In this document: piece after piece, positions 60,470 through 64,000 of the stretch
How the letters are laid out: each line of letters starts with the position of its first letter
Position numbering within the stretch: the first letter of the stretch is position 1
NCBI GenBank assembly: GCA_964023205.1
Contig: OZ026839.1
Span: 14,972,386 to 15,036,385 of the forward strand
From: Lutraria lutraria
Taxonomy: Eukaryota > Mollusca > Bivalvia > Venerida > Mactridae
Length of the DNA stretch: 64,000 nucleotides
Direction: 5' to 3'
Notes under the pieces: generated by a model
What the model was told of the DNA's origin: nothing
Database searches by the model: none
What the model saw: the letters and a program-made list of their open reading frames with translations, nothing else
Made by a program: the position numbers and the translations under genes

Positions 60470-61640
60470 TCATTTGGAGATTAACATTGTTGAAGTTTTC
60501 TATACGAGTCTAAGTAAGATCAAGTGACCCATCTGGGCCGTTTTTTATCCCATGGCCATTATATGAACAGATTTAAAAGAGGTCCATTAGACAAAGCTAG
60601 ATACCAAATATCTTAGCTCTAGGCCTTGTGGTTTCGGAGAAGATTTTTTTAAATTTTCCTATATAAAATAGAATAAACCCCAGGGCAGGGATAATTTTGA
60701 CCCCGGGGCCACTAGAGGTCCACTACACAATGCCACATACAAAATATCTAAGCTCTAGGCCTTGCGGTTTCGGAGATTTTTTTAATTTTCCTATATAAGT
60801 CTATATAAATCAAGTGACCCCCGGGGCGGGGCCAATTTTGACCCTAGGGTAATAATTTGAACAAACTTGGTAGAGGTCCACTAGACAATGCTACATACCA
60901 AATATCTTAGCTCAAGGCCTTGTGGTTTCGGAGATTTTTTAAATTTTCTTATATAAAATAGAATAAACCCCAGGGCAGGGCCAATTTTGACCCTAGGGCA
61001 ATAATTTGAACAAACTTGGTAGAGGTCCACTAGATAATGCCACATACAAAATATCTAAGCTCTAGGCCTTGCGGTTTCGGAAAAGAAGATTTTTTGAATT
61101 TTCCAATATAAATCTATATAAATCAAGTGACCCCCGCGGCGGGGCCAATTTTGACCCTAGGGCAATAATTTGAACAAACTTGGTAGAGGTCCACTAGACT
61201 ATGCTACACACCAAATATCAAAGCTCTAGGCATTGTAGTTTTTGACAAGAAGATTTTTTAAATTTCCTATATAAGTCTATGTAAAATCAAGTTACCCCCG
61301 GGGCGGAGCCAATTTTGACCATAGGGGAATAATTTGAACAAACTTTGTAGAGTTCCATTAGACAATGCTACATACCAAATATCTCAGCTCTAGGCCCTGT
61401 GGTTTCAGACAAGAAGATTTTTTAAGTTTTTTCTATTTGTTGCCATAGCAACCAGAATTGTTTATGAAATTTAATTTTTTGAACAACTTTGAAAGGGGAC
61501 CACCCAAGGATCATTCCAGCCAAGTTTGGTTGCAATCGGCATAGCGGTGTAGGAGGAGATGTTGTTTTAAGTAAACATGGACGCCATGTATTCGTAACGA
61601 CGCACGATGGACGCAGGGCGATCACAAAATTCAGCCCTTG
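60470..61640. repeat. Bivalve-type tandem repeat, about 140-160 bp monomer, about 6 copies, with terminal domain
   Basis: Monomers share 'cttggtagaggtccactaga', 'caatgctacataccaaatat', 'agctctaggccttgtggttt', 'agatttttt.aattttc' and 'ggggc.gggccaattttgac'. After the last monomer comes 'tgttgccatagcaacc', then 'gttgcaatcggcatagcggt' and 'gacgccatgta...acgatggacgcagggcgat', the usual 3' portion of this molluscan repeat type. Short ORFs here (61422-61625 -, 61489-61737 +) are part of the repeat. Confidence 0.85.
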
Positions 61641-61739
61641 TAGGCAACCATCAAACAGAAGTGTGCAAATTCAGAGAACATTTACCAGAAACAGATTAGT
61701 GGATTTTGATACATGGTTGTACATTATTGAATTCTAGAT

Positions 61740-62522
61740 TGTGTTGCCTATGTGCATTAATTGGATGTTCAGATATGTTGAAATGTTCTGGCATGATCTT
61801 TGTTACATTGAAATGATGGACAAAACATGTCCTTCTGTTCTCTTGTTTCGTTAGCGTGATAAAAAAGTTCATTATATTAATAAGTGTTCCATTTAAGTTT
61901 ACCCTAAAAGTAATCAGGGAAATGATCTATGCTCCGTAACAAACCAGCCATTGGCTTATTAAATATATGTCATAAATGCGATGTTTCATATAAGAATGTA
62001 ATTGCCTTTATTTGAAGACTCTTATCTCACTACTTTCAGCTTGAGAAGAATTGCTTTAATTGTCGAAAAGGTTTCGGTTAAAATCATAAAGGTGTACAAT
62101 TAACAAATTAAGGAAAACATGAAACAATAGATATTTTCATGTATACATTCACTTAAAACAAATGGTCCTAATCATCCATATGAATCGTTATTTGGTCTAC
62201 TATTCATCCTGTTATGTAAAATGACGCCTAAGTCAATAAAACATAATGTTATATCTATGAAAAATATTTAAAAAGTTCAATACAATCATGATATATGCTC
62301 CGTAACTGCAATAAAATAGGAGCATTTTTAAATGCCGGTATCCCATTTGTGGTACACATGGTGTGAGTAATATTTCAAAACATAGTTGCAGATGTATAGA
62401 ACAAAATTTTAACAACTTAATACTGTCCCATAATTGAAGTTTAAATTTTGCCATTTTGCATTTTGAATCTGAGTCAATTTTTGAAGAATGGCTGATTTTA
62501 TAACACAAAGTTGAGTAACATT
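61740..62522. other. 3' flank of the 62.5-64 kb gene, non-coding
   Basis: No exon, repeat or RNA gene recognised. It would contain the 3' UTR of the - strand gene ending at 62523, but no poly(A) signal stood out over the AT background. Confidence 0.4.
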
Positions 62523-64000
62523 TTAAATGTCAAATTTCTCTTGGAGTAGTCTCCAAACTTCATCATCTAGTTTCCAAAGGCGTTTTGTAACTGGCTGTGG
62601 TGGGTTTTCAAGTAGAGTTAAAACTTTCGATTTTGGATACCAGACTATGTCGTCGATCATAGGCCAAAAGTATCTGTTGATGCCTATTTTGTGCATAACT
62701 TTAACCTCTAGCTCTTGTTCATCGACATCCTCGATAACACCTGGGTAAGGAATACCGTCGTACTCTACAACACAGAATTTGGAAACCATTGATTCATTCA
62801 CATCATCAATAGGTGTCAAAACATCAGCCTGAAAATCAATAAATGCATAGTAAAGAAATGCTGCATTGTACAGTGCAATAGTAAAAAGATTATGAACTAT
62901 CAGTACTTGTCAATATCCATCACTTTTGATCACGTGCTATATCCTTACGTAGAGTTAATATATTAATGTAGCATTTTTAAACAGTTGGATTATTAATTAA
63001 GGAATACTTACAGAAACTGTATCATTATTACTGATCGTTTTAGCATCGGAACCAGTGTTGTCTGTAGAGTATTGCTCCTGTTAAAAAAAGTTGATTACTA
63101 TTAACATTTAGGTATAAAATGTTTATTTGGTGTGCATTAATGTCAATGAAACAATATAAAGTATTTTCAATTATAAAAGATAATTTTGAAAATAAACTTG
63201 AGAAAATGTGTAGTAGGTATTTACATCAACTGGGAATCTTGTCTTCACTGGCTCGAAGCAACTGCATGCTGGCTGATCAGGATGCTGACAAAAACAGGAT
63301 AATACTCGTGACAAGACAACTCCAGGTTGGTTCGTAATCAGCTGAATTTTTTAAAAACAACGCGAACTTAAATTATAATGTTTATGTATTATATTGTAAC
63401 CAGGGGCGGTTACAGGATTTGGTGTTAGGGGGCGTAAATATTGACATGTCCCCCTTTTACAGGAAAATTGAGCAAGTGAAGCGAGTCAGAAAAAAATTAA
63501 TATTTTATAAAAGCAGCACGTTCCAGAAGTTAGACTGCGAGCGAAGCAGTCTAATTAAATATTTTAATTTGTTCATCATCTTGGATAGTGTTTTCAATAC
63601 ACAGGAAATGAACCCAAATACACATAGACTAATGTTTCAAATAACATAAATTTGCGTTTAACTTAGTTCAAACTTATAATGATACAAACGTATACCTGAT
63701 GGATCTTCATAGTTCCTGGTATGGAATCTACTCGTGTCAGTGAGGATTCAATTGTTGATATATCATCTTCGTTTATAAGGAAATACTTCACTTTGCTATC
63801 AATCTTTGATAAACATTCAATCATGTCTTGAGCGCAAACAATGTCCTTCCCTTGAACATTAACTGCAGTGTCTGCATTGCGTTTGACTGCAGCCCCAACA
63901 CCATCTGCAGCTCCCTTGCCGTGACCGGCTTCGAGAAAATTCCATGTAGCACTGTTGAAGTTGTATGCGAAGGTTTTCGTTGAAAATAGATAAAAGTTAA
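62523..64000 (-). CDS. 3' exons of a conserved gene of unknown function (partial)
   Basis: Three exons on the - strand, all in phase 0: 63696 to beyond 64000 (donor catcag|gtatac), 63012-63077 (acceptor ttaacag, donor ttct|gtaagt, 22 codons) and 62523-62828 (acceptor attttcag, ends TGA/TAA-bounded at 62523). The first holds a striking WNFLEAGHGKGAADGVGAAV motif followed by KRNADTAVNVQGKDI and a D/E-rich linker. The last is a compact ~100-residue module (VVEYDGIPYPGVIEDV, then KIGINRYFWPMIDDIVWYP and ENPPQPVTKR) with a Tudor/SH3-barrel-like feel. I recall similar GHGKG/PYPG proteins only as uncharacterised invertebrate proteins; no function is claimed. The 5' part lies past the window edge. 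Confidence 0.75.

Overview
The window is metazoan nuclear DNA: AT-rich, intron-containing and dense with transposons. The mix of features fits a mollusc, most likely a bivalve. These are tandem TNF-superfamily ligand genes, Tc1, hAT and Ty3/gypsy remnants, many terminal-inverted-repeat (TIR) elements, and low-complexity 'aagggccataactc'-type repeats. The taxon is an inference from repeat style and gene content.

Layout. 1-5.6 kb: mostly non-coding, with a hairpin repeat and a small TIR element. 5.68-5.90 kb (-): a lone first exon of a TNF-like type II membrane protein. 7.2-15 kb: a MITE copy, a 2.2-kb 26-bp minisatellite and a TIR-element complex. 15.6-17.6 kb (+): a decayed hAT-transposase-derived gene. 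17.9-40.1 kb: a same-strand (-) cluster of TNF ligand genes, with TNF-A intact (4 exons, 286 aa), TNF-B and TNF-C as pseudogenes, and TNF-D intact (3 exons, 266 aa). The cluster is interrupted by a second 26-bp minisatellite, a TTAA-flanked palindrome and other repeats. 41.36-43.45 kb: a Mutator-like TIR element. 44.13-55.66 kb: a full-length but decayed Ty3/gypsy retrotransposon with both LTRs, a GTAT target duplication, gag, fragmented pol and a zinc-finger ORF near the 3' LTR. It contains two later insertions, a tRNA-headed TIR element and a Tc1 element. 55.8-57.3 kb: a 1.5-kb palindrome that again carries tRNA-like modules. 60.5-61.6 kb: a bivalve-type tandem repeat. 62.5-64 kb (-): the 3' exons of a conserved gene of unknown function.

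Biology. The main functional content is the TNF ligand cluster. All copies share the architecture expected for TNF ligands: N-terminal signal-anchor, charged stalk, then a C-terminal TNF domain ending in N-x-F-(G/A). Splice phases are conserved (0 after the anchor exon, 1 before the TNF exon). TNF-B and TNF-D are close paralogues; TNF-A and TNF-C are more divergent. This looks like birth-and-death evolution of an immune-ligand cluster amid active transposons. All exon models were made by eye from splice signals and reading phase, with no transcript evidence.
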